From: Nocardia arizonensis
GTDB taxonomy: Bacteria; Actinomycetota; Actinomycetes; Mycobacteriales; Mycobacteriaceae
Length of the DNA stretch: 64,000 nucleotides
NCBI RefSeq assembly: GCF_001310275.1
Contig: NZ_LGYZ01000084.1
Location: 119,258 to 183,257 of the forward strand
Direction of reading: 5' to 3'
The translations under genes were made by a program, and so were the position numbers. Positions 8,670 to 17,445 of this stretch are shown here, one piece after another. The notes beneath the pieces were generated by a model that was given only the letters and a program-made list of their open reading frames with translations, was not told the DNA's origin and ran no database searches. Each line of letters opens with the position of its first letter. Within the stretch, counting starts at the first letter, position 1.

Positions 8670-9764
8670 ATGAGGTCTGTTTTGCGACGGCCGCCGACCC
8701 TTACCGAATATGAAACGGCGGGCCTCCAGGTGGAATGCAATCTCGCAGACGGTCACGCCAAGCTCCGTCCCGATTCGGTGAGCTTCACTCCGGAATTATT
8801 GGAGACGCTCGCCGCGGCGAGCCAACACGACCTCGAGTCCGCGTTCCTCGACGCGCTGATCCGCAACGGTTCCGTATTACCGCATCGGGATGTCGTCTTC
8901 TTTCCCTCCGCGAGCCTGGCGATCGACGCGGTCGCGAAAGTGCTCGCCGCCGAGGATCGGCGACGGGTGGCGCTGATCGAGCCGACATTCGACAGTCTGG
9001 CACTGCTGCTGAAACGGGCAGGGGTGACGATGACACCGATCGGCGAGAACGCCGAGGAGATTCTGGGCGCCGCGCGGACCCATGACGCCGTATTCCTGTG
9101 CGCTCCCAACAATCCCACCGGATGGCATCCCGACCCCGAGCTCTGGGCGCAGCTCGGTCGCATACTCGACCGCCACGACACCGTGCTCGTCGTCGACCGC
9201 ACGTTCAAGTTCCTGGGCGATCCCGACCCGGCATTGGACGCACTGGTCGAGAACCACCCGATGGTGCTCGCTGTCGAGGACACCGGCAAGATATGGTCGA
9301 CCCTCGAATGCAAGGTGTCCATGGTCGTCACGGGCAACAAGGATCTCCGCGAGTCCGTCCGCGAAATCGGTGCCGAGATCACGTTGAACGTGTCGCCGAT
9401 CAGCCTCCATCTCTGCACCGAGGTGATCACCGCGGATCGGGGTTCCCGGCGCATCGAGCAGGCGATACATCGCAATGCGAAGATATTGTTGCCCGCCATG
9501 CGGGAGCTGGGATTGACCGGCACGACGGCCTTGAGCTTCGCGCTCGTAGAAATTCCCGCCGGCTTTCCGGGCGACGATGTGGCATTTGTAAACGAGCTGC
9601 ACGGCCACGGACTGGCGCTGTTGCCGGTCAGCAAATTCTATTGGTCCGGCGAAAATGCCGACACGACTCGGGTTCGAGTGTCGCTGGCCCGTCCCGAATC
9701 CCATATATTCCGCGCGGCCGATATCTTGACCTCACCTGCGGTGCGGGCAGCTCTCGCGAACTGA
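8670..9764 (+). CDS. PLP-dependent class I/II aminotransferase-like protein
   Basis: The 364-residue fold-type I protein contains FLCAPNNPTGW (~146-156; the Asn/Pro/Gly substrate and PLP loop), VLVVDRTFKFLGDP (Asp contacting the pyridine nitrogen), DTGKIWSTLECKVSMVV where Lys of DTGK is the likely Schiff-base lysine, and a C-terminal Arg in RVRVSLARPE for the carboxylate. ATG 8670 is chosen because AAGGA lies eight bases upstream. It is probably co-expressed with the dehydrogenase-like gene 119 bp downstream. An aminotransferase beside a 2-hydroxyacid-dehydrogenase-like protein would fit interconversion of an amino acid, its 2-oxo acid and the 2-hydroxy acid, but the partner's active site is altered. 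The substrate is unknown. Confidence 0.8.
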   Translation: MRSVLRRPPTLTEYETAGLQVECNLADGHAKLRPDSVSFTPELLETLAAASQHDLESAFLDALIRNGSVLPHRDVVFFPSASLAIDAVAKVLAAEDRRRVALIEPTFDSLALLLKRAGVTMTPIGENAEEILGAARTHDAVFLCAPNNPTGWHPDPELWAQLGRILDRHDTVLVVDRTFKFLGDPDPALDALVENHPMVLAVEDTGKIWSTLECKVSMVVTGNKDLRESVREIGAEITLNVSPISLHLCTEVITADRGSRRIEQAIHRNAKILLPAMRELGLTGTTALSFALVEIPAGFPGDDVAFVNELHGHGLALLPVSKFYWSGENADTTRVRVSLARPESHIFRAADILTSPAVRAALAN

Positions 9765-9883
9765 CCGCCGATAGTCGATCCGGAATTTGGAGGTGTAGCA
9801 CCCGAGCTCGACAGGGCAACGGGCTCGAACAATATCGCAGTAGCAGTATCGACGACCGCAACGGTCGATCGGGGGTATTCACA

Positions 9884-10852
9884 ATGCAGAAGTCGCCAAT
9901 AGTCCTCGTTACCGGTTCGAGTATCGATCCGAAATTCTTGAAGCAGCTCGAGAGCGAGGGGTGCGTGGTTCGCACTGTCGCCGAGGAGCTCCGTACCGAG
10001 GACGCACTGATCCGAGCGCTCGACAATGTGCGGATATATCTGCTCGGGGGGAACGAAGTCGCGACAGCGGAAGTCATACGATCCGCTCCCGACCTGGAAC
10101 TCATCGCGTTCCTCGGTGTCGGGTACGAGAGTTTCATGGATGTGGACGCCGTTCGCGAACGCGGCATCCGCGTCACGAATACACCGAACATCTCCAGCAA
10201 CTCGGTGGCCGAGTTCACCATCGGGCAGTTGCTGAACTGCCGCAGAAGGCTCACCGAGTACTCGATCCAGTACTCCAACGGTCTCGACGGTGACGAGGAG
10301 AAGCTGCGAGACGTCCGGGGCCATTCCGTCGGAATCATCGGCTTGGGCGGCATCGGCACGCGGATCGCCGAAATTCTGACCCGTGGTTTCGGCGCGGAGG
10401 TCTGCTACTACAGCCGCACTCGCAAGCGGGATGTGGAGGACGCACTCGGCATCACCTATCGCGAACTGACCGAGCTGTTCTCGACGGTGGAGTCGGTGAT
10501 CGTGATGACTCCGGGAAACCGCGAAACCGCCGGGCTGATCGGCGACGACCAGCTTTGTCGACTCTCGGAGGGGAGCGTGCTGGTCAATACCGCCCGCGCC
10601 GAGGTCGTCGATCCGTACGGTCTGCTCGAACATCTGAATTCGGGACGGCTCGGGGCCGCCGCCTTCGACGGGTTCTACCGTGACGACCTGCCGGTCACAT
10701 GGGAACTGAAGAAGATGCAGCCGAGTCCGCTGTCGATCACCGGCGGAATCGCCTCGCTGACACACGACGCCCGCGATGGCATGGCCGAACGGACAGTCCG
10801 GTCCATTCTGAACTTCCTCCGCGACGGCACCGACGAGTTCCTCGTCGAATAG
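9884..10852 (+). CDS. D-2-hydroxyacid dehydrogenase-family protein with altered catalytic residues
   Basis: The 322-residue protein has the family layout. The catalytic-domain lobe contains FLGVGYESFMDVDAVRERGI and NISSNSVAEFTIGQLL, the Rossmann motif is GIIGLGGIGTRIAEIL, and the catalytic Arg sits in VNTARAEVVD. The Glu position 29 residues after that Arg is Asp, in DGFYRDD. The general-base His, normally in TPHIA, is Gly (SITGGIASLTHDAR). The classical Arg-Glu-His triad is therefore reduced to Arg-Asp-Gly. NAD(P) binding looks intact, so it may catalyse a different reaction or have a regulatory role. The frame is intact throughout. It follows the aminotransferase and ends before a strong hairpin. 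Confidence 0.8.
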   Translation: MQKSPIVLVTGSSIDPKFLKQLESEGCVVRTVAEELRTEDALIRALDNVRIYLLGGNEVATAEVIRSAPDLELIAFLGVGYESFMDVDAVRERGIRVTNTPNISSNSVAEFTIGQLLNCRRRLTEYSIQYSNGLDGDEEKLRDVRGHSVGIIGLGGIGTRIAEILTRGFGAEVCYYSRTRKRDVEDALGITYRELTELFSTVESVIVMTPGNRETAGLIGDDQLCRLSEGSVLVNTARAEVVDPYGLLEHLNSGRLGAAAFDGFYRDDLPVTWELKKMQPSPLSITGGIASLTHDARDGMAERTVRSILNFLRDGTDEFLVE

Positions 10853-10863
10853 GCGATCGGCGA

Positions 10864-12312
10864 TCACGTCAGGGCCGACCGGTCGAACCTCGAGTCGCGG
10901 TCGGCCCTGATACTTTCCGGCGAAGTCGATGATTCGAGCCAATCACGTAATCTGCGGATCTCCCGGCTCTGTGCGTGGGCGGGTTTCACACCGTCGATGA
11001 TGCGCAGCACACGCCGCGGGATCTGACCGACTCTGAACTCGGCGGGCAGGGCTTCCCACATCGAGGTGATCGCACTACATCCCGCGTCGAGATCGCCCGC
11101 ACCCATCCGCAACTCGGCTTCGTCCAGACGCAGTAGCGCACGGCCGACCTCGTCCTGCCGGGCGAAGGGTAGTTCCAATGCTCGAGCGCGCAGGATATCG
11201 GCCGTCGCCTGCTCGCCGATGACGGTCAGCGCATTCGACTGATGCCAGCGCAGGAAGTACTCGGTGATGTGTAGTCCGTCGGCGACGGTCTCCGAGTCCG
11301 GCAACGCGGCGAACATCCGATCGGCTTTGCGTATGGCGTCCAAAGCCGCACGGCGGCTACCGGTTCGAGCGCGGGCGCCCGCCTCGGCGAGATAGCCGAA
11401 TACCGCGGCGGCGTTCGGAGCGTCGCCGCCCGCCGCCTGTGCCATCTGCGCGGCGGCGAGACCCGCGTTGAACGACTGCCCGTAGCAGGTGCACGCATCG
11501 CAGATGTGTCCCGCGACCCATGCTTCGACCGCCGGATCATCCGCGCGCCGTGCGGCACGGCGCGCGATGCCGAACCATTCGAAGGTGTGCTCCATGCCCG
11601 CGACGTCGTTCAGACGAATGGCGATGAATCCGGCGTTCTTGGCGAACACCCGGTGCAGTCGTCGTTGGAGATCGGACGAGGTGACGGTGAGCAGACTCGC
11701 CTCCACGCGACCGAGATCGACCATTCGCGCCGAAACGAATTCCGCGGGCGAGGCGGTGTACAGCGAATATCCGCTTTCCTCGACGAGTTCTTCGAGCAGG
11801 GTGACATAGGCGAGCATCGACCGGCCGTGTGCGGGCACGATGTCCTCGTATCCACCCGGTGCCGCGATCGATGGCGGCGTCGACATGAGGACCGAACTGG
11901 CCGCGGCCGAGCTGAGGAAATGACGTCGGTTCACGGCTTCCTCGATTCTGGGTTCGAGAACCGATTCGGGCTCGGAATAGTCGTTTCCGAATCCGAGCCG
12001 GTCCGGCCGGGAGCGATACAGGAAACACAGGGCGTCCAGATAACAGGACGTCGGCATATCGCGACCGGTCTCCCATTGCGACATGCGTTGGTGCGCAAGA
12101 CCTTCGCGCGGTGTGCCGCGCGTGCGCAGTATTTCTTTCAGTCGTTCGGTCGCCTCGACCAGAGTGAAACCGTTCGCGATGCGATGGGCCCGCAGGAGTG
12201 AGACATGGCAGTGCCGGTGAATGGCCGACGCGGCGTCGTGCTTCGAACCGCCCGACGCCGCTACGTTATTGGCCAGGCGGCGCCCACAGGTACTGCTGTG
12301 TTGATTCGTCAC
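10864..12312 (-). CDS. XRE-family regulator with TPR-like C-terminal domain
   Basis: The 482-residue protein carries an N-terminal helix-turn-helix (residues ~35-95; ending RMSQWETGRDMP and LDALCFLYRSRPDRLGFG). An arginine pair and hydrophobic segment follow (VNRRHFLSSAAASSVLM), as often seen in this actinobacterial family. The last ~300 residues are helical and TPR-like (AFGYL and EAGARARTGSRRAALDAI type repeats). Such Streptomyces/Nocardia proteins are developmental or secondary-metabolism regulators with peptide- or protein-sensing TPRs. It is convergent to the dehydrogenase-like gene. GTG 12312 has GGAAGGG close upstream; an internal start before SLLRAHRIANGF cannot be excluded. Confidence 0.8.
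   Translation of the reverse strand: MTNQHSSTCGRRLANNVAASGGSKHDAASAIHRHCHVSLLRAHRIANGFTLVEATERLKEILRTRGTPREGLAHQRMSQWETGRDMPTSCYLDALCFLYRSRPDRLGFGNDYSEPESVLEPRIEEAVNRRHFLSSAAASSVLMSTPPSIAAPGGYEDIVPAHGRSMLAYVTLLEELVEESGYSLYTASPAEFVSARMVDLGRVEASLLTVTSSDLQRRLHRVFAKNAGFIAIRLNDVAGMEHTFEWFGIARRAARRADDPAVEAWVAGHICDACTCYGQSFNAGLAAAQMAQAAGGDAPNAAAVFGYLAEAGARARTGSRRAALDAIRKADRMFAALPDSETVADGLHITEYFLRWHQSNALTVIGEQATADILRARALELPFARQDEVGRALLRLDEAELRMGAGDLDAGCSAITSMWEALPAEFRVGQIPRRVLRIIDGVKPAHAQSREIRRLRDWLESSTSPESIRADRDSRFDRSALT
10869..10910. terminator. Hairpin terminator shared by convergent genes
   Basis: A 12-bp perfect stem (tcagggccgacc, 10869-10880, paired with 10899-10910) encloses an 18-nt loop. 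It lies 16 bp after the dehydrogenase-like gene and within the last codons of the convergent XRE gene, so it can end transcription from the left. There is no T-tract, as is usual in high-GC actinobacteria. Confidence 0.5.
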
Positions 12313-12634
12313 TGCCCTTCCGGCCTCCCCGGCGTGGCGGATCTTCCCAGGTTACCCGGATTCTATCCGGACGTCCTCGGTCGTTCCCGCGATCGGGCCG
12401 GGCTGCCGATATCAAGGGGGCTATCCCACTCGGGAGAAGCATTCCGCGAGCGTATCGGCGCTTCGGGGCGATTGTCGATGCGGCGCCCGAGAATGCACGC
12501 GATGCGTGCAGAACACTCACGGACCGCGAGCATCGGGAGCCACCCGTCGTATCCGGCGCCATTCTCGGGAAGGTGATCACTACGCGATACCGCACTCCGG
12601 CGCCCGGCCGGACTTCTTCGAAGCGGAGGTGAGC
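12313..12634. other. Intergenic region upstream of divergent regulator and hypothetical gene
   Basis: No gene, repeat or strong dyad was recognised in these 322 bases. They should contain the divergent promoters of the XRE regulator (minus) and the small hypothetical gene (plus). Confidence 0.4.
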
Positions 12635-12952
12635 GTGCATATTCACGCCACTGACTGGACCATCACCAGCGAGATAACTCCCGAATGGGCCTATCGGGTC
12701 GCCGACGGCCACGGAGCCGTGTGGCGGCTCACCTGGCTGCCCGACCGGCGACTCACACGCGAACAAGCACTGGCGGGAATGGAACTCGACGAGATCGTCA
12801 GCGTTCCCGCGGCCGTCGACGATCGCTTCGCTCAGGCGCGGGCCCGGTGCTGCGCCGATCGACTCGGGATCCTCTGGGAGCTGGCGGTGATCCTGCTCTG
12901 GAAGCAGATGCAGGTCCGACTGGTCGAGGCACCCCATCCTGTGTCGCACTAG
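12635..12952 (+). CDS. Conserved hypothetical protein (105 aa)
   Basis: The GTG at 12635 follows a strong GGAGGTGAGC. The product reads VHIHATDWTITSEITPEWAY, then alternating charged and hydrophobic residues with a Trp-rich C-terminal helix (LGILWELAVILLWKQM). It is a cytoplasmic soluble protein with no recognised motif. Small proteins of this size next to XRE/TPR regulators are frequent in Nocardia and Streptomyces, where they often form regulator/partner pairs; that is only an analogy here. Confidence 0.55.
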   Translation: MHIHATDWTITSEITPEWAYRVADGHGAVWRLTWLPDRRLTREQALAGMELDEIVSVPAAVDDRFAQARARCCADRLGILWELAVILLWKQMQVRLVEAPHPVSH

Positions 12953-13207
12953 CGATGCCGACGGACCCGCGTATCGCTCGGCGAGGGGTCGGGCGAGCGC
13001 CGGGGCTCGCGTGCCCATGCATTCCGCGGCGGGCACGCGAGCAGCCGACATCCTCCCACCGGCCTACCGGGGCGTCGAGATCGCCGAAAGGTGGCCTCGG
13101 CAATGGGTTCGGCGTGTCCGTGGCAACCAAGGGCGAAAGTCTCCGTATTCGCGTGAGCGGACCGCGAAGGCCGAGTGTGCGATGCTGGTGTCGACCGGAA
13201 GGAACCG

Positions 13208-14536
13208 ATGGACAGCGACTTCCACACCAGATTGTCGGCCCGAGTGGCAAACCTTCGGGCCGATGCCGGGATACCGAGCCTGCTCGCGGCGGTGGGCATG
13301 CGCGGGGAGCCGCGCGCGGTCGCCGTGGCGGGGGAGGCGAATGTCGAGAATCGTGTGGTCGCGACGGGTGAGAGCGCTTACCGAATCGGTGCTGTCACCA
13401 AGAGTTTCACCGCCGCGGTGACGCTGCTGCTGGCCGAGCGCGGTGATCTGGGGTTGGACGAACCGGTCGAGAAGCATCTGCCCGGCACCCCGTTCGGGCG
13501 TGTGAGTCCGCGCATGCTGCTGTCACATACCAGTGGTCTGCAACGGGAAGCGCCCACCGATATGTGGGTGACCATGCGCGGGCCGTCGCGGGCCGAACTC
13601 CGGGAAGTGTTCTCGCGGGTCGCCTTCGTCGCCGAACCGGGTCGGCGGTGGCACTACTCCAATCTCGGGTACGCGATTCTCGGGCAGGTGATCGAATCGG
13701 TGTGCGGCCGGTCGTGTGAGTCCGTGATCACCGATATGTTGTTCCGCCCCTTGGGGCTCACCACCACGTCGTGGGCGCCGCCGGACAATGCCGTCGTCGG
13801 GTATCGGCTCGACCCGTTCGTGGCGCGGGTGCATCGCGAACCGGTGATGGATCAGGGAGCGATCGGTGTCGGAGGCCAGTTGTGGTCCACCTCCACCGAT
13901 CTGCTGCGGTGGGGTTACGCGCTGGCCGGGGGAGAACCGGCCGTGCTTTCCGGCGGCGTCGTCGAGCAGATGCACACCCCGCACACCATGGTCGACGCTT
14001 CCGGCTGGACCCGCGGCTGGGGCCTCGGTCTCGCCCTGGAACGGCACGACCACGGCATCGTCGCGGGTCACACCGGAGTGATGCCGGGCTTCCGGTCCGC
14101 GCTGGTCCTCGATCGCGACACCGGCATATCGGTCGCGGTGCTGGCCAATATCGCCCGTGGTGTCGAACCCGCCGCTCTCGCAACGGAAATACTGATCCAA
14201 GCCCTCGGCGAACAATCCGCGCCGACACCCGCGGAGTGGTATCCGGCACTGTGCCCGCCGCATATCGAACCCATGCTCGGCAGTTGGTGGTGCGAAGCCG
14301 ACGAAACGATCCTCCGCTGGGAAGCGGACGGTTTGCACTCGCACCTCGCCGTCGATCCGACCGCGAGCGACACCCGTTTCACCGAGGAGGAACCCGGACG
14401 TTTCCGTGCCGTGGCGGGCAGGCTTCGAGGCGAACTTCTCCTCGTCACCGACACTTCCGACGGGATGGACCTGCGATGGGCTGCCTATCCCCTCACACGC
14501 ACACCGCGCTCGATCGGACCCATCGATCCGACGTAG
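13208..14536 (+). CDS. Beta-lactamase/serine hydrolase-fold protein lacking the nucleophilic serine
   Basis: The 442-residue protein belongs to the class C beta-lactamase/D-aminopeptidase/esterase family (PF00144). The first motif, normally S-x-x-K, reads YRIGAVTKSFTAA: the Lys is present but the serine position is Ala (codon GCT). The Tyr-x-Asn motif (WHYSNLGY) and the third motif (GHTGVMPGF) are preserved, as is the ~90-residue C-terminal domain (MLGSWWCEADETILRWEADG). There is no signal peptide, so it is cytoplasmic. ATG 13208 has AAGGA a few bases upstream. The enzyme fold without nucleophile implies a pseudoenzyme, a binding or regulatory protein, or recent loss of function. Confidence 0.85.
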   Translation: MDSDFHTRLSARVANLRADAGIPSLLAAVGMRGEPRAVAVAGEANVENRVVATGESAYRIGAVTKSFTAAVTLLLAERGDLGLDEPVEKHLPGTPFGRVSPRMLLSHTSGLQREAPTDMWVTMRGPSRAELREVFSRVAFVAEPGRRWHYSNLGYAILGQVIESVCGRSCESVITDMLFRPLGLTTTSWAPPDNAVVGYRLDPFVARVHREPVMDQGAIGVGGQLWSTSTDLLRWGYALAGGEPAVLSGGVVEQMHTPHTMVDASGWTRGWGLGLALERHDHGIVAGHTGVMPGFRSALVLDRDTGISVAVLANIARGVEPAALATEILIQALGEQSAPTPAEWYPALCPPHIEPMLGSWWCEADETILRWEADGLHSHLAVDPTASDTRFTEEEPGRFRAVAGRLRGELLLVTDTSDGMDLRWAAYPLTRTPRSIGPIDPT

Positions 14537-14567
14537 GGCTCACGCCGCTGTCCCGATCGCGATCGTG

Positions 14568-14804
14568 TCAGTCCGTGTCCGGGGTGCGTCGCGCGAGGAG
14601 GAAATAGGCGAGCGGGACGGCGCCCACCGAGTTCACCAGCAGAATGACGGTGGCCCAGAGGCGCTTGGAACCGCGGATTTCCTCCTCGGATCGGCGGCTG
14701 AGATCGACCAGCGCGGCGATCTTCGCGATACCGTCGAAGACGCTCGCGACCACGATGAATCCGCGTTCGCGCTCGCTCAGGTCGCTCCATCGCTTTCTCA
14801 CCAC
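14568..14804 (-). CDS. Small membrane protein of PLDc_N type (78 aa)
   Basis: The product has two hydrophobic helices (residues ~15-35 and ~52-74) and a C-terminal signature resembling PLDc_N (PF13396): KRLWATVILLVNSVGAVPLA followed by YFLLARR. These domains occur alone or at the N-terminus of cardiolipin synthases. GTG 14804 is preferred because GAGAGAGG lies about five bases upstream; an in-frame start at 14888 would add a non-conserved leader. The function of the stand-alone form is unknown. Confidence 0.65.
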   Translation of the reverse strand: MVRKRWSDLSERERGFIVVASVFDGIAKIAALVDLSRRSEEEIRGSKRLWATVILLVNSVGAVPLAYFLLARRTPDTD

Positions 14805-14900
14805 AGTGACCTCTCTCCATCGCAAGGTACGGACCGGACCCCATTCTGCCGCAACCGCGGCATCGCCGGTCGACTCCGCCGCGGACACCTCCGGCGTGGA

Positions 14901-15557
14901 CTATAGCCCCCGCGGGAGCCCGTCGAGCGGGGCGCGTTGCAGCACCGCGATATGGCGTCCGCCGACCTCGATGCTCGCGCGGACACGGAAACCGGTCGCC
15001 CGTGCCAACGGTGCGGCGCACTCCATGCCGACGTGCGCCCACGGGAACCAGGCGCCCGTGCTGTTCGGAGTCTCGAGCCGTAGTCGCCTGAGATTCATCC
15101 CGGTTCCGGGGCGGTCGAATTCGACCACCGCGATCCCGTCCGCGACGAGCAATCGGCGGATCCGCGCCAGCAGCCTGGCGGGGTCGGCGCCGATACCGAT
15201 ATTGCCGTCGGCGAGCAGCGCGAACGACCACCGTCCGGTCCCCGGCAATGGTCCGAGCACATCGCGTCTCAATGCGGGCGCCCCGCGACGTCTGGCGATC
15301 GCGACGGCGGTGGGGGAGATATCGACCCCGAGTGCGACGACGCCGCGGCGGACCAGCGCGGCGACCAATCGACCGGGGCCGCAGCCGAGATCGATCGTCG
15401 GCCCGCCGCACAGGCTGACCATGGCGTGGTCGGCGAGCAGGTCGCCGGGGTCGGCGTCCCCCAGCCAGCGGCGTGTCGGCAGCGGACAGGTCGTTCCGTC
15501 GGCCGCGCGCAACCAGCATTCCGCGCCGGTCAGCGCGCGATCGAAGGTGGTGCTCAT
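14901..15557 (-). CDS. Class I SAM-dependent methyltransferase
   Basis: The 218-residue protein carries motif I TIDLGCGPGRLVAAL (residues ~53-67), motif II GVDISPTAVAIARRRG, and a post-motif region FALLADGNIGIGADPARLL. Substrate class cannot be read from sequence; the compact size fits the small-molecule methyltransferase_11/25 families. It lies downstream of the gas-vesicle operon on the same strand but 176 bp away, and is probably an independent unit. Confidence 0.8.
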   Translation of the reverse strand: MSTTFDRALTGAECWLRAADGTTCPLPTRRWLGDADPGDLLADHAMVSLCGGPTIDLGCGPGRLVAALVRRGVVALGVDISPTAVAIARRRGAPALRRDVLGPLPGTGRWSFALLADGNIGIGADPARLLARIRRLLVADGIAVVEFDRPGTGMNLRRLRLETPNSTGAWFPWAHVGMECAAPLARATGFRVRASIEVGGRHIAVLQRAPLDGLPRGL

Positions 15558-15733
15558 CGCCCGGTGCGGGTTGGCCGGGGCCGACCCGAGGTGTCGGCAC
15601 AGTATCGCCCGACGGCCGCGTCGCGCCGTTCGTCGTTGGAATCGTTCACCCGTGCGACGCTATGCGGTCGCGGGCCCGCCAGGCTCGTGCCGCGCGTGAC
15701 GATTCTCTGACATCGCGTCGGGGTCTGTCCGGG

Positions 15734-16048
15734 TCAGCGGGATCCACCATCGGGCGGGTCGCGGGGCAGCAGGGTGCCGAGGGGACCGAGGTCGATATTG
15801 AGGTCTTCGGGGGTGAGCCCGAAATGGTCGCGTAGTTCGTCCATCCGATGTTCGAGCGCCATCAGGGTCGTGCCGAGGCGTTCGATCTGGGCGTCGGTGA
15901 GATCACCCGCGTCGACGCGCCGCAGCGCTTGGCGTTCCATCAGTTGCCGCAGGAGTTCCACCAGCGTCAGGACGAGCGTGACCAACCCGCGCTCGACCGA
16001 TTCCGGGTCCGTGTCGATTCGCGGTGTGAGGCCGTCGAATTCAGTCAT
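15734..16048 (-). CDS. gvpK: Gas vesicle protein GvpK
   Basis: The 104-residue protein matches GvpK: SVERGLVTLVLTLVELLRQL, then MERQALRRVD and LTDAQIERLGTTLMALEHRM, a helical domain found only in gas-vesicle clusters and required for vesicle formation or packing. It is the last gene of the operon, overlapping gvpS by 8 nt. No terminator with a T-tract follows. Confidence 0.92.
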   Translation of the reverse strand: MTEFDGLTPRIDTDPESVERGLVTLVLTLVELLRQLMERQALRRVDAGDLTDAQIERLGTTLMALEHRMDELRDHFGLTPEDLNIDLGPLGTLLPRDPPDGGSR

Positions 16049-16259
16049 CGCTGTCCGGTTCCAGCGCGTCGCGTGGCGCGGACCCGGCCATGGCGCTTAT
16101 CGAGGAGAGCAGGGCGCGCAACGAGATACGGACGAGGTCGATGTCGGCGACGGCGAGGGTGATGTCGCCGGAGATGACCACGCCTCCGGCGAGCACCCGG
16201 TCCAGGAGGTCGACCAGCGCGACACGGCGATCGGCGGCGACAGGCACGGACCGTGTCAT
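16041..16259 (-). CDS. gvpS: Gas vesicle protein GvpS/GvpA-J family minor structural protein
   Basis: The 72-residue protein has the GvpA/J/M core (VALVDLLDRVLAGGVVISGD followed by ITLAVADIDLVRISLRALL). GvpS in Streptomyces clusters is this short GvpA-like paralogue between gvpL and gvpK, which matches the position here. It is presumed to act in nucleation or at the conical tip rather than forming the rib. ATG 16259 overlaps the gvpL stop. Confidence 0.85.
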   Translation of the reverse strand: MTRSVPVAADRRVALVDLLDRVLAGGVVISGDITLAVADIDLVRISLRALLSSISAMAGSAPRDALEPDSDD

Positions 16260-17044
16260 GTCGGCTCCCGCTCGACGCCCGCGAAGGAATACGGTGGCCA
16301 GGGGCCGGTGAGTTCGAGCCGGATGCCCGGATAGGCGGCATCGAGCATCGCGACCGCCGCGGTGAACTCGTCGCTGTGGTCGTCGTCGACGAGGTACGTC
16401 CCGTTGAGCAGCATCCAGTCCGGTCGTCCGCTCACCGCCGGGTCCGTCAGCGGCTGACGTCGTCCGGCCGCGGCGTGTTCTACCAGACGCGCGTGTATCT
16501 CCTCGGTGCATCGCGCGGCATCGCGTTCCACGCTCTCCGTGGCGGACAGTTGCGCGCGCCGCCGGGCCAGGTACGCGGCGCCCGGTGTCGTCGTGCCGCG
16601 CTGATCGGCGGCCTCAGCCACGGTCGCGCGAAGGGCATCGCGATCCCCGTACGCGCGCACACCCCATTCGGTGCGGCCGCTCACCAGGTCGAGAGCCGCC
16701 TCGAAATCGGCTCGTCGCTCGTCAAGCAGCTCGAGTACCCGGTCGTCGTCGCGGAAGACGGTGGCCAGTCGCAGCGGGACGAGCGGCCCTCGGCGCGCCA
16801 TGGCGGACACGACCGCGTCGTGTGCGCGTGCCGTCGCCTCCAGCCAGGCCAGATCCTCGAAATGCGCGCGCAGGGGTTCTTCGCCGAAGACGTCGGAGGG
16901 CACCGAGCCGACAACCGCGCTCAGCTCGCCCGAGACGAGTGTCCGCAGCGGCTCACCCGCGACACCCGTCAGTTCGGCCGGTGCCCCTCGGTCGTCGCCA
17001 CGGGCGGTCACCGCGTACAGCCAGACGCCGGAATCGTCGGTCAC
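16256..17044 (-). CDS. gvpL: Gas vesicle protein GvpL/GvpF family
   Basis: The 262-residue GvpL/F-family protein (PF06386) starts WLYAVTARGDD, has the family block AHDAVVSAMARRGPLVPLRL, and ends VAMLDAAYPGIRLELTGPWP then PYSFA, the typical C-terminal GPWPPYSF. Members bind GvpA and other minor Gvps and act as assembly chaperones. It is encoded between gvpJ and gvpS with ATGA-type overlaps on both sides. Confidence 0.92.
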   Translation of the reverse strand: MTDDSGVWLYAVTARGDDRGAPAELTGVAGEPLRTLVSGELSAVVGSVPSDVFGEEPLRAHFEDLAWLEATARAHDAVVSAMARRGPLVPLRLATVFRDDDRVLELLDERRADFEAALDLVSGRTEWGVRAYGDRDALRATVAEAADQRGTTTPGAAYLARRRAQLSATESVERDAARCTEEIHARLVEHAAAGRRQPLTDPAVSGRPDWMLLNGTYLVDDDHSDEFTAAVAMLDAAYPGIRLELTGPWPPYSFAGVEREPT

Positions 17045-17445
17045 GATCGTCGCGTTCCCGGCTCATGGCCGCGTTCGGTGGATCGGCCGCGTTCGAGGGG
17101 CTGGCGGCGCTCGTCTGCCGCCTCCAACTCGGCTATCCGGTCTCGAAGTTCCCGGTTCTCGAGCTCGAGGTCGCGATCGGACCGTTCGAGGGTTCGGGCC
17201 TTGCTGTTGAGCCAGGGATCGGTCTCCCACCAGTCGATGCCGACGGCCTTGGCCGTCTCCAACGACGCGACCACCAACCGCAGTTTGATGGTGAGCAGTT
17301 CGATGTCGAGGAGGTTGACCTGGATATCGCCCGCGATCACCAATCCCTTGTCGAGGACTCGTTCCAGGATGTCGGCGAGGTTGGTGGACTGATGACCGCC
17401 GCCATAGGGTTGCGGCGCATACGACCCCCCTCCGGCCACCGTCAT
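17041..17445 (-). CDS. gvpJ: Gas vesicle protein GvpJ (GvpA paralogue with C-terminal coiled coil)
   Basis: The GvpA-like core at residues ~20-70 (NLADILERVLDKGLVIAGDI, LLDIELLTIKLRLVVASLET) is followed by GvpJ-type IDWWETDPWLN and a charged, heptad-like tail (LERSDRDLELENRELRDRIA). The longer C-terminus and the WWETDP motif distinguish it from GvpA. GvpJ is a minor, essential tip or assembly protein. The start overlaps the gvpO stop (ATGA). Confidence 0.9.
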   Translation of the reverse strand: MTVAGGGSYAPQPYGGGHQSTNLADILERVLDKGLVIAGDIQVNLLDIELLTIKLRLVVASLETAKAVGIDWWETDPWLNSKARTLERSDRDLELENRELRDRIAELEAADERRQPLERGRSTERGHEPGTRRS

